Assembly: GCF_009727055.1 (NCBI RefSeq) | Contig: NC_052351.1 | Span: 9,091,963 to 9,155,962 of the forward strand | DNA length: 64,000 nt | From: Benincasa hispida | Taxonomy: Eukaryota > Streptophyta > Magnoliopsida > Cucurbitales > Cucurbitaceae | Direction of reading: 5' to 3' | Part shown: positions 23,586-34,982 of the stretch, one piece after another | Layout of the letters: each line of letters starts with the position of its first letter | Position numbering within the stretch: position 1 is the stretch's first letter | Made by a program: the position numbers and the translations under genes | The notes under the pieces: generated by a model | What the model saw: the letters and a program-made list of their open reading frames with translations, nothing else | Databases searched by the model: none | What the model was told of the DNA's origin: nothing

Positions 23586-24015
23586 GGGAAGTACTTCTTC
23601 ATGAACTTCTCCACTACCTGTTCCCATGATGTAATCTCCCCTGGTTCAAGAGAATAAGCCCATTTTCGTGCCTAGTCACACAACGAAAATGGGAACAATG
23701 TTAATCGAACCTCCTCAGCGGAGATGTTTGAAAACATAAACGTATTGCAAATCTCAATAAAACTCCGGAGGTGGGCGTGCGGATCCTCGTCATGCCTACT
23801 GCCAAACTATCCGACAGTTTGAATCATCTGCGGCATCACCGGTTTCATATCGAATCTCGATCCGTCTAAGGCTGGCCTCATGATTCTTGGTGAGAATCAT
23901 AAAGGTTGGGCGACGCATAGTCCCGGATGGGCCTATTGTGATCGTTCGCCAAGAGGATGGGATTCGCCATGATATTCTTTGCATTTGGTGCTCTATCTTC
24001 TGGTTGTTCTACCAT
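23586..24015 (-). pseudogene. Element A gag, N-terminal part
   Basis: Starts with ATG at 24,015 (MVEQPEDRAPNAKNIMANP), as in the gag of element C at 63,439, and continues RPIRDYASPNLYD. A frameshift follows within the family's 'SPGI.RP' region. Later frames read HAHL and FIEICNTF-like codons, then WAYSLEPGEITSWEQVVEKF and KKYFP at the gap edge. The next expected residues are those found at 18,226 and below. Confidence 0.85.
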
Positions 24016-24228
24016 GTTTGGATCTTTCTCTTGTTGTCGTTGGCGGCTGTTTCTTCTTCTTTATCGAAAAGTTCTCTCAATCTCTAGGTCGTAATTGGGC
24101 TCAGGATTTTGTCTTTCGCTCATATGACACCCGCTTCCTCCCTTACCTAAGGAGAGGCAGTGCATAGAGATGGAGAGTCTACAAAGAAAATAAAAAAGTT
24201 ACTGTTACCATAATTCGTACTGCTGTAT
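24016..24228 (-). other. 5' UTR of element A
   Basis: About 210 bp between the primer site and the gag ATG. Non-coding; no uORF judged meaningful. Confidence 0.6.
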
Positions 24229-24246
24229 TTCCCAGCAATGGCACCA
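24229..24246 (-). promoter_or_regulatory. Primer binding site of element A (tRNA-Asp type)
   Basis: Element-strand TGGTGCCATTGCTGGGAA matches TGGCGCCGTTGCCGGGGA, the complement of the 3' end of tRNA-Asp used by Athila-like elements, at 14 of 18 positions. All four differences are transitions. It lies 5 bases after the LTR end. Confidence 0.8.
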
Positions 24247-24251
24247 AAAAT

Positions 24252-24712
24252 TAATGCGCGGTTAGCGATGAAATAATGGTGTATATTGCGTTGGTGGTGT
24301 ATGCGTTGTGCATGCAAGTTTTCCTAGTAAAATCCAAGTATAAATTCTACTAGGTTGTCTGGTAAGCCCAGGGTCGAACACAGGGACTATGAAGAGAGTA
24401 TACGACAGTGATTTCAGATCTCTTTGCGGTGATAAATAAAACAATGTGTTGGTTGGTATGTTTGTTTAATGTATGAATTCTATGCGGCGGAATTGAGAAA
24501 ATAGTTAATACAAACGAAAGTTACAATGAGTTTGTGGGGGAACGGGTTGAGAAGGGATTTAGCTAACACTTCCTAAAATTGCGTTCACGTTATGCGATAA
24601 TGCTACACACATACAAAAGCAAGTCATCTCTCAATGCAAATGCTATAGCTCCTAGTTTTATAATGCATGCGATGTATGTGATGATGTCTATAGGAATTAT
24701 GTCGAAGCCGCT
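24252..24712 (-). repeat. 5' LTR of element A, piece 1 (3' end of LTR)
   Basis: Matches 8,031-8,490. The terminal dinucleotide has mutated (plus strand taatgcg instead of tgatgcg). It is interrupted at 24,712 by element B; the last five bases ccgct are the target duplication. Confidence 0.85.
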
Positions 24713-26407
24713 TGATGCTTGTTGTTATTATGCGATGAAATAATGGTAAGAATGCGATGGTGGAAAATGCGTTGTGCAAGCACGTTTTCTCAGCAAGATT
24801 CAAGTATAAACCCTACTGAGTTGCCTGGTAAGCCTAGGGTCAAACTTAGGGATAAGGAAAACAATATGCAATGATAATTTTTAGATAACTTTGCGGTAAC
24901 AAATAAATCAATGGTTTGGTTGGTTTGCTGTTTACAGTATAAAGTGTATGCAGTGAAGTTGAAAAAAACGTTAATAATACGAAAGATGCGATGAGTATGT
25001 GGGGAACGGGTTGAGAAGGGGTTTAGCTAACACTTCCAAGGATTGCGTTCATGTTATGAGGTCATGCTACATACATACAACAACAAATCATTTCTCAATG
25101 CAAATGCTATGGCATCTAGTTTTAGAACGCATGCGATATATGCGATGATGTCTATAGGATTTACACATAAGCCTCTATTCTTGTCTATGCGATGACGATT
25201 GACAAACACACATATAAGGCGACCGCATACTACCATAACCTATCTCTAGGGTGCATGCGATGCATGTTGACAAACAGAGTTTATCTCTATGTCTCTATCT
25301 CTTGTTTATGCAGATCTAATCTTGTTCTCTCGAGTCTAGATTCTAACCTAGCTCTCTCAAGTCTTAGGTTCTTTCTTTAGACTCTCTCTTGAGTAGCTCT
25401 AAACGGGTGATGAACGCAACATAAGACAAGATGATCGCATGCAATGAAAATCCTAGGTCATGTTAGCTAAATACTTCTCAACCCATTTGATAGATTTAGC
25501 TACTCATGCGTGTTTTAAAGAGAGTGAACAGATGTAGTAAAGCAAGTTCTATTCTACAAATATATAATCAAAGTAGAGAATGACAATGCGGAATAAGAAT
25601 AAAGAGCCTGGTAGAAATTTCTTGCTTCCTAAGGCTTTTACACTGTTCTTCTCTACTCTGCTCAAAATATATTCTTACTCTCACAAGATCGTCCCTTTCT
25701 TTGTTTTTCCATGCTCCTTGGAACTCTTTTGAGTTGACCAGGATGATCTTCTGGTGTCTCTTCCCTTCTCTCGCTTCCGCCTTCTAAGTATAAGAAACTA
25801 AAAACAAGGCTAAGTATCGTGTAAATGGTGAACTCTAAAAATTGGGCGAACTCCTTCATTGAAGGTGACCTTCAGTATTTATAGAGGTTCGGGGTGAAAG
25901 GCTTCTTCTCTCTTATGATTGCACTGATGGGATGACATTAATTCTCTATCTGATGCGCCAAATATTTGTCACAAAAAAGTTGAGTGTAGTTGCTACAGTA
26001 TATCGTTAACGACTTGTCAACTTAATTTAGAATCGACCATCATCCACTTTCTGTCCCATCGTGATTTATTAAGCTTTCACCCAGATGCGCCTACCTTGAT
26101 GCGCTGGCTCTATGTGGCCACCTTTCTTGAATAGATTTTCTGCGAGCGCAATTGATCGCATAGCCTTGGGGTCGCAATCTCTTAATGCACTCAAACGTTA
26201 ATTTCTTTGGATCGTATTTCCGCCTTGCGTCAACGCATTTTCCTACACAAAAATACATAAGTTAATTGTTTTAATGCGATGGATGCATGCGATCGCAATG
26301 CTGTGAACTTAATGCTTTTGGACACAATATTTTATATTTTTATCATCGCAATCCTGCATTATTTTATGACTTTGCACTGTAATAACGTGCATTTCTGCCT
26401 GTTATCA
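24713..26407 (-). repeat. 3' LTR of element B
   Basis: 1,695 bp, plus-strand ends tgatgct and gttatca. Related to LTR A but clearly a different subfamily (for example gtaagaatgcgatggtggaa near the low end). TATA box at 25,876-25,883. Confidence 0.88.
25876..25883 (-). promoter_or_regulatory. TATA box of 3' LTR B
   Basis: tatttata on the plus strand, at the same relative place as in LTR A. Confidence 0.55.
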
Positions 26408-26422
26408 CACCCCCAAATTTAA
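26408..26422 (-). promoter_or_regulatory. Polypurine tract of element B
   Basis: Element-strand TTAAATTTGGGGGTG abuts the TG of the 3' LTR. Confidence 0.82.
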
Positions 26423-27958
26423 ACAATGCTTGTCCTCAACCATAAGCTAAAGATTTTCTTTAGAAAGTCGACCGCCTTCTCTTTCCTAGATTTCTCAAGG
26501 ATGCCTTATTCAAATACTATACACCAAAATCTCCTTAATTCTTATCTAGGTCTCTTCTTAAAATATTTCTAAAATTTAGGGACCGCAAGTTTCACCTTCA
26601 AAAAGACTTTACTAGATTCTAGGGCATCGCATGATTTATTTCATAAAAAAAACTATTTCACTGGGTATTTTCAAATGATTTTTTTATTCTTGCGTATTTT
26701 AGACACATTATTTTTATTTTTATTATTTTTATTATTTTATTTTTTTTATGACCTTGCGCTGATCCAAGTGCCTAGCCTTCGTTTTGGCTTGCCTCCACAT
26801 GTGTCATGCGGACATCCAACTATGAGTAAGGCGCTCTTTCTCAGTCTAAACTCATGCCCATTTGGCAGCAGAGTTGTGATCATTTATTTATGCGTTGATN
26901 ATCATTTATTTATGCGTTGATCACGATTCCTACCTTCGTTTTGGCTTGCCCCCACGTGTGTCATGCGGACATCCAACTATGAGTAGGATCCGATCGCAAC
27001 GTTATGATTTTTCTTCTTTTTTTTTAAAACCTAAAAATAGCAAGGTCGAAAATGAATACCGCACCCCTAAATTTAAAACGCAACAATGTCCCCATTGTTA
27101 AAAGATTGAAAGAAGTCATGTGATGCTCTTAGAAAGTTTCGTAAAAAGTCAGTTTGAAAGAAAGCTAGCAGACCACTAACTTCTAGAGATATTTCATGAG
27201 ATGACTGTCCTAAAATTAAGTTGACTCTAGTATATATGAAAAAAAATAGAGGCATGCATTTCATCATTGAAATCATAATTGGCAAAGAGAAATAATGCGG
27301 TGACTTACTAAATTAATCAATGTTAAATGATTGCGCCGATCAAAGAGGATGCGATGCTAAGATGATCAAAGTTTAAATGTGATGCGATAGTGCAAAATTT
27401 GGCATAAATAAAGTCAAGGAAAGATACAACCCCCAAATTTGCGCTGTCGCCCACATTATTTGTGAACGCATCCTTCTTTGCGACGAACTGCTATCTTTTG
27501 ATTGCGGTGACGGAATAAAGTAATTGCGTCTTTTGTGTAGTGCCTCCGCAATCGTTCACCTCAATCGTTGCAAAGAAAACATTGAGAGGGTTAAATACAA
27601 AAACAAAGTTAACCAAATTGTTTACTACGATCGTTCAACACGATCGCATTCTTCCCCTCTTTTCAGTAAAGACAAATATACAATAAAAGTTAAAAGAAAG
27701 GTAATGAAAGTTCATGAAGCATTGATATAAAAAAAAAAGATATTCCAAATGGATTGCGTCCCTGATGAATTTGAGTCGCATAGTAACGCAGGAACTGCTT
27801 ATTTCAATCTGGACTTTTTTCATCCACGACGACTTTCTCTTCTTTTCTCAATCTTCTAGGATCTTGATTGCCTTAATCCAGAGCTTTTCCCCATTAACGT
27901 TCATCACGATCTCCCTTTTGCGTACATCAATTTGAGCGCGACCGGTCGAGAGGAATGG
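26423..27958 (-). other. 3' UTR of element B and pol deletion scar
   Basis: Contains the duplicated motif at 26,776-26,826 and 26,933-26,983. At 27,760-27,830 the sequence related to the region after integrase in element A (gtccctgatgaatttga) passes directly into the region after protease, so the whole RT-RNase H-IN block was deleted. Confidence 0.7.
26879..26921. other. Single-N gap with a repeated 21-bp flank (artefact)
   Basis: The 21 bases atcatttatttatgcgttgat occur on both sides of one N at 26,900. Elements A and G have the phrase once, so this is an unmerged contig overlap. Confidence 0.9.
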
Positions 27959-28300
27959 TCACCCCAATATGATGGGCGCATCTTCGTTCGTTTTATAGTC
28001 CAGAATGATGAAATCTATCGGCAAGATGAATTTGTCAATTGAGATTGCAGCATCTTTCAACTTTCCTTCTGGATGTATTTGGGATCTGTCTGCAAGTAGA
28101 AGAGTCTCTGTCGTGGGCGTGAGTTTGCCCATATTCAATTGTTTGAAGATTGATAGTGGCATTACTTTTATACTCGCGCCAAGATCGCATAGTGCTTGAC
28201 CAATGTTAACCTCTCCAATTGAGCATGGTATCGTGAAGATTCCTGGGTCGCACATTTTTGGTGAGATCGTCGTATTTTTCGTTACTGCCATTGTGGCGAC
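27959..28300 (-). pseudogene. Element B aspartic protease
   Basis: Minus-strand frame with an intact active site ALCDLGASIKVMPLSIFK, then LADRSQIHPEGK, FILPIDFIILDYKTNEDAPI. It is the best-kept protease in the window: 110 open codons covering the typical Athila protease core. Upstream it connects to the gag tail through one frameshift near 28,290. With no RT or integrase in the element, it can only be a leftover or act in trans. Confidence 0.82.
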
Positions 28301-29135
28301 TTTCCTTCATCATTCTGTTTCTTTTTCAATCTTTGTGGGAATGGTGGTAGTTGGATTTCTTCTATCTCGTGTTCTAGATGTTTGAAGGTGGATGCGACTT
28401 CTGGGTTCATCTTCTCAGGCTCTTCTAAATCATATGTCAACGGGTCCTCGGTTGTCACCACATTCAAGTTGGTCGTGATGGGTTCCTCCCCTACTTCCAC
28501 TGCCATTTTTTCGCTTAGCAAAGAGACTACAAGCATTGGTTCCTTTCCTGTATTCCCCCAGAGTTGCGAGGAACTCTAGTTGAGTCTCGACAACGCTTCT
28601 TGCGGTCTATTTTTTAGTTCGCCCGCAATCTGTCCTAGCTGAATTTCAAGATTTAGGATGGACGTCACTTGGTTCTGAAGCACTGATTCATTCTTCTCAA
28701 TATATTGCTTTCGCAAACTCTCCAAGGATGAAGATTGTGGCAACAGCGAACTGCTGGCTTGGTTATGCGTCTGACCGATTTTTCAGGAGAAAAATCTTGG
28801 TTGCCCTTCCTTTTGCGCCACTAGTTGAAAGCCTTGTTGTTGATTTTTTCACGTGAAATTGGGTTGGTTTCTCCATCTGAGGTTGTACGTATCGGAATAA
28901 GGGTTATTCTTTATGAAGCATACTGACTGCGGATTTCCTGGGCATTCTTCCATCGAACGTGCTTCTCCACAGATGACACAACTTGTGGTCGTTTGAGCAA
29001 TTGCGTTGACCTGCCCTTTTTACGTTCCGTGTTATTAATTGCGATGCCTTGTATCAAACTCATCATCGCAGTTATTTGGTTCTGAAGGGATGCGATGGCC
29101 CCGTTGTTCGCGTCACTGTCTTAATTCTTAATCTT
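28301..29135 (-). pseudogene. Element B gag, C-terminal remnant
   Basis: 28,282-28,536 is an acidic linker (PEKMNPEVASTF, LPPFPQRLKKK). Above it, frames with stops match the gag coiled coil (LEIQLGQIAGEL-like at about 28,600-28,650), a decayed zinc knuckle (about 28,960-28,990) and the 'IASLQNQITAMM' region (about 29,060-29,110). It is cut at 29,135 by the 5' LTR, so about half of gag and the primer site are gone. Confidence 0.75.
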
Positions 29136-30650
29136 TGTTGTTATTATGCAATGAAATAATGGTAAGAATGCGATGGTGGAAAATGCGTTGTGCAAGCAAG
29201 TTTTCTCAGCATGATTCAAGTATAAACCCTACTGAGTTGCCTGGTAAGCCCAGGGTCGAACTCAGGGACTAAGGAAAAAATATGTGATGGTAATTTTTAG
29301 ATCACTTTGCGGTAACAAATAAATCAATGGTTTGGTTAGTTTGTTGTTTACAGTATAAAGTGTATGCGGCAGAGTTGAAAAAAAAGGTTAATAATTTGAA
29401 AGATGCGATGAGTATGTGGGGGAACGGGTTGAGAAGGGGTTTAGCTAACACTTCCTAGGATTGCATTCATGTTATGCGGTCATGCTACATACATAAAACA
29501 GCAAATCTGCATACTACCATAACCTATCTCTAGGGTGCACGCGATGCATATTGACAAATAGAGCTTATCTCTAAGTCTCTATTTCTTGCTTATGCAGATC
29601 TAATCTTGCTCTCTCGAGTATAGATTCTAACCTAGCTCTCTCAAGTCTTAGGTTTTTTCTTTAGACTCTCTCTCGAGTAGCTCTAAACGGGTGATGGACG
29701 CAACATAAGACAAGATGATCGCATGCAATGAAAATTCTAGGTCATGTTAGCTAAGTATTTATCGACCCATTTGATAGATTTAGCTACTCATGCATGTTTT
29801 AAAGAGAGTGAACAGATTTAGTAAAGTAAGTTCCATTTTATAAATATATAATCGAAGTAGAGAATGACAATGCGGAATAAGAATAAAGAGCCTGGTAGCA
29901 ATTTCTTGCTTCCCAAGGCTTTTACACTTGTAAGAGTCGGCCCTCTCTTTGTTTTTCCACGCTGCCTGGCACTCTTGAGCTGACCAAGACGATCTTCCGG
30001 TCTCTTTTCCCTTCTCATGCTTCCGCCTTCTAAGTATAAGAAACTAAAAACAAGGCTAAGTATCGTGTAAATGGTGAACTCTAAAAACTGGGTGAACTCC
30101 TTCACTGGAGGTGGCCTTCGGTATTTATAGAGCTTTGGGTGAAAGGCTTCTTCTCTCTTATGATTACACTGATGGGACGACATTAATTCTCTGTCTGATG
30201 CGCCGAATATTTGTCACCGAAAAGTTGAGTGTACTTGCTACAGTATGTCATTAATGGCTAGTCAACTTAATTCGGGATTGATCATTATCAGCTTTCTGTC
30301 CCATCGTGATTTATTAAGCTTTCACCCAGATGCGGCCACCTTGATGCGCCGGCTCTATGCGCCCACCTTTCTTGAGTAGATTTTTCGCGAGCGCAAATGA
30401 TCGCATAGCCTTGCGACTGCAATCTCTTAATGCACTCGAACGTTAATTTCTTCAGATCACATTTTCGCCTTGTGTCAATGCATTTTCCTGCACAAAAACA
30501 TATAAGTTGACTGTTTTAATGCGATAGACACATGTGATCGCAATGTCGTGAACTTAATGCTTTTGGACGCAATATTGTATATTTTTATCATCGCAATCCT
30601 GCATTGTTTTATGACTGCACTGTAATAACGTACATTTCTGCTCGTTATCA
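29136..30650 (-). repeat. 5' LTR of element B
   Basis: About 1,515 bp, same family as 24,713-26,407. The low end lacks the last ~8 bases (tgatgct) and it has an internal deletion near 29,500, where 'gcaaatc' jumps to 'tgcatactacc'. Upper end gttatca at 30,644-30,650. TATA box at 30,122-30,129. Confidence 0.85.
30122..30129 (-). promoter_or_regulatory. TATA box of 5' LTR B
   Basis: tatttata on the plus strand. Confidence 0.55.
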
Positions 30651-30895
30651 CCACTATTGTTGTCCATGCGATGATGAATGACACGCACATACACAAGGTG
30701 ACCGTATACTACCATAACCTATTTTTAGGGTGTATGCGATGCATGTTAGCAAACAGAACTTATCTCTAAGTCTCTATCTCTTGCTTATGTGGATCTAATC
30801 TTGCTTTCTCCAGTCTAGATTCTAATCTAGTTCTCTAAAGTCTAGGTTCTTTCTTTAGACTCTCTCTTGAGTAGCTCTAAAAGGGTGATGGACGC
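30651..30895 (-). repeat. 5' LTR of element A, piece 2
   Basis: Matches 8,490-8,735 of the 3' LTR directly after element B (tccatgcgatgatgaatgac). Interrupted at 30,895 by solo LTR D1. Confidence 0.85.
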
Positions 30896-32014
30896 TGATA
30901 ACTTGTAGAAATACAAGTTATTTATACTGCCTTATCTAGATATTGCGGCCAAAAGATAGTAAATATGCGCCGATTGTATGAAAATTAGCTCAAAATTACA
31001 ATAATTATAAATTATCGCAATTACACCCACTAACATCATTGTATTTCACTTTCTTTATCTCTTCATTCACACACCATGTATCAAATGCTTAATAGATATA
31101 TTAAATGTTTCGATTGCTTTCATATTCCATTTTCTGTCTACTTCCGTTCCTTCGTGAATCACTTTCTCTATGATGTCTTCTTAATCCCCTGGTAGTTAAT
31201 ATGAATTAAACGAGTACTTAACTTGTGTTAAAGAGATACCTGCGTTTAGCTAAAGCATGCTACACGACATCTTCACCTGTGAGAGTAGAAGTGAAGATGC
31301 CATTCTGATCTATCACGAGAAGGTTAGAAGAATGCGTTAACTAAAACGAGTAGTACTTCATGACATGGAAGCAACCTTTTGTTCATTACGTTCGTCTCTG
31401 ATTCACCACAGATATGTGGGAGCGCGGTCGATCACTGAAAGGTGTACACCAAGAGAAAAGCGAAATCGTACTTATAACTTCAATGCAATTAAGAAACTTG
31501 CATTGTTTATATTCGTTATCTTTCTCTTTCTGTTTGTACATAAGACTTGCCGCCGCATTCCATGCTCTTTGCATAACCTTCACAGCCAGCCTGGACCCCA
31601 GCATCATGTATCATGAAGCCTGTATCTAGTATCATCTAGTTTAGGTTTACTGTACTAATTTTATTATCGTATTTTACTGTTTTCCTTTACTTTACCGCAA
31701 TTTTATATAATTGTACAAAACACTCTTTAAAGATTGAAAAACCCGGTCGCATATACCACGAACATACCACAATAATCTTAAACAATCCCTGTGTTCGACC
31801 TGATCACACCGAGAAAGTTGTGGTGGAATTACACTTGGTTCCAACATAAGGAAACTTGTGACAATGCAAGGCATACTACAAGAATATTCATAAGTAACGC
31901 ATATCTAGAAGTAGTATCGCATATTTGTCTACATGCTTAAAGATATAAAATTTTCTTTCATTCTTATCCATATTTGTATCAGCGCATTGTTTAAGAATAA
32001 AATTTTGCATTACA
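30896..32014 (+). mobile_element. Solo LTR D1 (1.1 kb, shortened family D)
   Basis: Begins TGATAACTTGTAGAAATAC and ends TTGCATTACA. Flanks are gacgc (30,891-30,895) and aatgc (32,015-32,019); the two differences are transitions. It matches the start and end of D2 (38,629-40,574) but lacks about 830 bp of the middle. It contains the motif ccctgtgttcgacctgat at 31,786-31,803. No internal domain. Confidence 0.83.
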
Positions 32015-32997
32015 AATGCATACATAAGACAAGATGATCGCATACAATGAAGATCTTAGATCATGCTAGCTAAGTGCTTCTCAACCCATTCAGAAGTTTA
32101 GTTACTCATGCATAATGTAAAGAGAGTGAACAGATGTAGAAATGCAGGTTCCATTCTATAAATGAAATCAAAATACAGAATGACAATGGGAAATAAAGAT
32201 GGGGAGCCTGGTAGCAATTTCTTGCTTCCCAAGGATTTTACACTGTTTTCTCTACTCTACTCAAAGAATATTCTTACTTTCGCAAGAGTCTGCCCTCTCT
32301 CCATTCTCAACGCTTCCCGACATTCTCTCGAGCTGACCAGGAATGATCTTCTCTCTTCTCTCGTCTCTGCCTTTTAAGTGTAAGAAACCTATAAACAAAG
32401 GCTAACTATATTCTGTATGGTGAACCCTCTATATGGCTCAACTGGAATAGAACCGAACTTCTTTAACGAAGGTGGCCTTCGGTATTTATAGAGCTTCAGG
32501 GTGAAGAGCTTTTTCTCTCAAATGATTGCACTGATGGGATATCATTAATTCTCTGTTTGATGTGTCGAATAATTGTCACCAAAAAGTTGAGTGTACTTTC
32601 TACAGTGTGTCGCTAACGGCTTGTCAACTAAATTCGGATTCGACCGTCATCAGCTTTCTGTCCCATCGTGATTTATTATGCTTTCACCTTGATGCACCGT
32701 CTCTATGTGGCCACCTTCTTGAGTAGATTTTCGCGAACGCAAACGATCGCATAGCCTTGCGGCCGCAATCTCTCAATGCGCTCGAACGCTAAATTCCTTG
32801 GATTGCAATTCTGCCTTGCGCCAACGCATTTTTCTGCACAAAATACATAAATTAGCTATTTTAATGCGATAGATGCATGCGATCACAATGTTCTAAACTT
32901 AATGCTTTTGGACACAGTTTTATATATCTTTACCATCGCAATCCTTCATTGTTTTATATCTTTGCGCTGTAATAACATGCATTTCTGCCCGTTATCA
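32015..32997 (-). repeat. 5' LTR of element A, piece 3 (5' end of LTR)
   Basis: Matches 8,730-9,716. Ends gttatca at 32,991-32,997. TATA box at 32,483-32,490 (tatttata). The LTR promoter is thus separated from the element body by elements B and D1. Confidence 0.88.
32483..32490 (-). promoter_or_regulatory. TATA box of 5' LTR A
   Basis: tatttata on the plus strand within ccttcggtatttatagagct, identical to the 3' LTR context. Confidence 0.58.
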
Positions 32998-34968
32998 CTC
33001 ACCGAAGGGAAGAAGCATATTAGGAAAAGAGACTAAGTTACCTTATCCTCTTACAGAAGATTAAATAAAGAAACGCGCAAAAACTGTCATCCTTTAGGGG
33101 GACACTCCTAGGGTGCCTCAAGACGATGCGCAGTAACTTTATTCAACCCAACGAGGCTGACCGAGGGATATGCTGTCACACTTCCCACTCCCACTTACTA
33201 TAAACACTCACCCCATCCACCTTGATATTGACCTACCCAAACACCATCCGTTAGGGGGACATGCCAAAGGTGCCTTGAGGCCGAGGGTAGATCTCACGGT
33301 GTGGACTATTTAGGAGAAACGTGAAAGGTTTAAGTGAAACATCTTATGCCCTAAGTACCTTCCATTGAATGTTCTACCTAGGGTTTCATTAACCTAGACA
33401 ATCCAACTACTGATTTTAGTCTAAGTCGCCTTTTTAATTCCCGCTCATAAACAACGTTTGTCTATGAAATATGAACAAGTTCAAGTAGTCACATTTAAAC
33501 ACTTTAATGGACTGTCCTTAACTTGCATGCATGCATCAAATCTATCTAATTCACCTTTTCAGGTAAGTTCCTAGGTAGGGGTCTTACGTTTCCGTCAACT
33601 TAAATACCCTAGCCTAGACAGAACCTGCCTTAGATAAAAGGTCCCTTATAGATAGATTTGTTACACTTTAACCTTTTATTAGTCAATTTAATCCTATTAA
33701 ACTGAGTAAAAGATTAAAGCCTTAGGGTTACTAATCATATTAGAATCATGATCTTAGGCCTATGTGATCCATTGTGCACAACAAAGTGTTTAACTTTTTT
33801 ATTTCTTTTAGTTCTAATTTCTCTTTAACTTTTAAGAAGAAACAACTAAAAAAACCATTGTGCACAACAAGGTGTTTATAACATTTCTAAAGTAACCTAT
33901 GTGTCATGCTTCATGCAATGTCCGGTCATTACTATACATAACTTTTATATAACGCGTAATAACCAAGCAAACATGCTATCATTCACCCTTATATTATAAC
34001 AATTATGATATAAAGATGATGCATGTCAATGCTTTTTATGCATGCATAAATATAACTGTTATATTATATGATGCATGAGCATGCTCTTACATAAATAAAT
34101 CATGTTTCTCTAAATTATAACAATTACAATAAAGAGATGATGCATGACTAATGCATAATCAAAGGTGGGATTTACTAAATATTCATACCATATGACATAT
34201 AAAAACCATACATCGCATGTAATAAATTAAGGATTAATGGATCGGAATGAACCTTTACAAAAAAGCAAAATGAAATAACCCTATCTAGTATAAATTTCAT
34301 CGAGCGAACCAGTTCACAGGCGAATCGGGTCTTGAACCGCCAGGAGGACTCCACCGTGTAGTAAATGCCAAAGGTAGACGATCGCCTAGCGCGCACTAGA
34401 CGATAGACGCATAAACTAAACAATCGCGTAGACGACAATGAGGCTGCGAAGCTGATCGTCTAGGCGATCACTTAACTCGGTGACAGGTAAACGGTTTACC
34501 TTGCTATACTAATCGATCGTTTAGTCAGTTACTAAGTGATGAAGCTTGCTGAGCTAAACAATCGTCTAGTGTGCATGCACGTTAAACGATACGTGAACAT
34601 CCCATCGTCTACACGACCCGATACTCAGTGATCGCTTACCCATCATCTACACGACACGATCAACCCTTGATCGTCTCCTTCCTCGAAGAACTGCAATGCT
34701 TGCTCCGATCTTCGTCACGAACGACTCAAGACTTAAACTGACTTTGAATTACAGACTCGATAACGATTATTAAAGCCCAAAAACGCAGGGGTCTTTACAA
34801 ACAACCGAAAATGTAAATGAATTAAATCAAACCGAGGCTAACATCCACGAAAACATCCATTAATCTACACATCCACAGCAATTTAATAAAATTAAACAGA
34901 GTAGACATGCACCCACCAAGAATGTATATGTAATTCGTTGCAACAATGAAATTGCAATATCAGAACCT
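32998..34968 (-). other. Copia I leader, LTR-proximal part
   Basis: About 2 kb of non-coding leader between primer site and gag. It has two copies of 'ttagggggaca(c/t)...ggtgcct(c/t)' (33,088-33,124 and 33,243-33,282) and two of cattgtgcacaacaa (about 33,770 and 33,856). 34,370-34,690 is rich in 'cgatcgt(t/c)tag' phrases, one unit of the 140-bp repeat at 42.7-43.1 kb. 34,430-34,930 is the inverted relative of 42,256-43,146. Confidence 0.65.
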
Positions 34969-34981
34969 GGCTCTGATACCA
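34969..34981 (-). promoter_or_regulatory. Primer binding site of copia I (tRNA-iMet)
   Basis: Element-strand TGGTATCAGAGCC, the standard plant copia primer site complementary to initiator tRNA-Met, one base after the LTR end TTCCATCA. Confidence 0.9.
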
Positions 34982-34982
34982 A

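Larger units (their letters stand above)
24713..30650 (-). mobile_element. Deleted Athila-type element B, inserted in the 5' LTR of A
   Basis: Two LTRs in the same orientation (24,713-26,407 and about 29,136-30,650), flanked by ccgct (24,708-24,712) and ccact (30,651-30,655). The interior is only about 2.7 kb: polypurine tract, 3' UTR, protease and the C-terminal part of gag. RT, RNase H, integrase, the start of gag and the primer site are missing. Element A's LTR continues on both sides. A non-autonomous or decayed derivative. Confidence 0.87.
8031..32997 (-). mobile_element. Athila-type Ty3/gypsy element A, with nested insertions and an artefact block
   Basis: Complete element outline on the minus strand: 5' LTR in three pieces (24,252-24,712; 30,651-30,895; 32,015-32,997), primer site 24,229-24,246, gag, PR, RT, RNase H and IN down to 13,440, 3' UTR, polypurine tract 9,717-9,732, 3' LTR 8,031-9,716. 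The three 5' LTR pieces add up to about 1,686 bp, the length of the 3' LTR. Flanks are cccac (8,026-8,030) and ctcac (32,998-33,002), a 5-bp duplication with one transition. It sits in the leader of copia I. Nested in it are T1, B and D1. 18,227-23,585 is artefact. All coding regions are broken, so it is not autonomous. Confidence 0.88.

Noticed and set aside
24252..26407. LTR with primer site on one side and polypurine tract on the other, as a tandem element array sharing one LTR
   Set aside because: The block is two different LTRs: the end piece of LTR A (to 24,712) and all of LTR B, which is inserted in it, as shown by the target duplication and by the rest of LTR A after 30,650.
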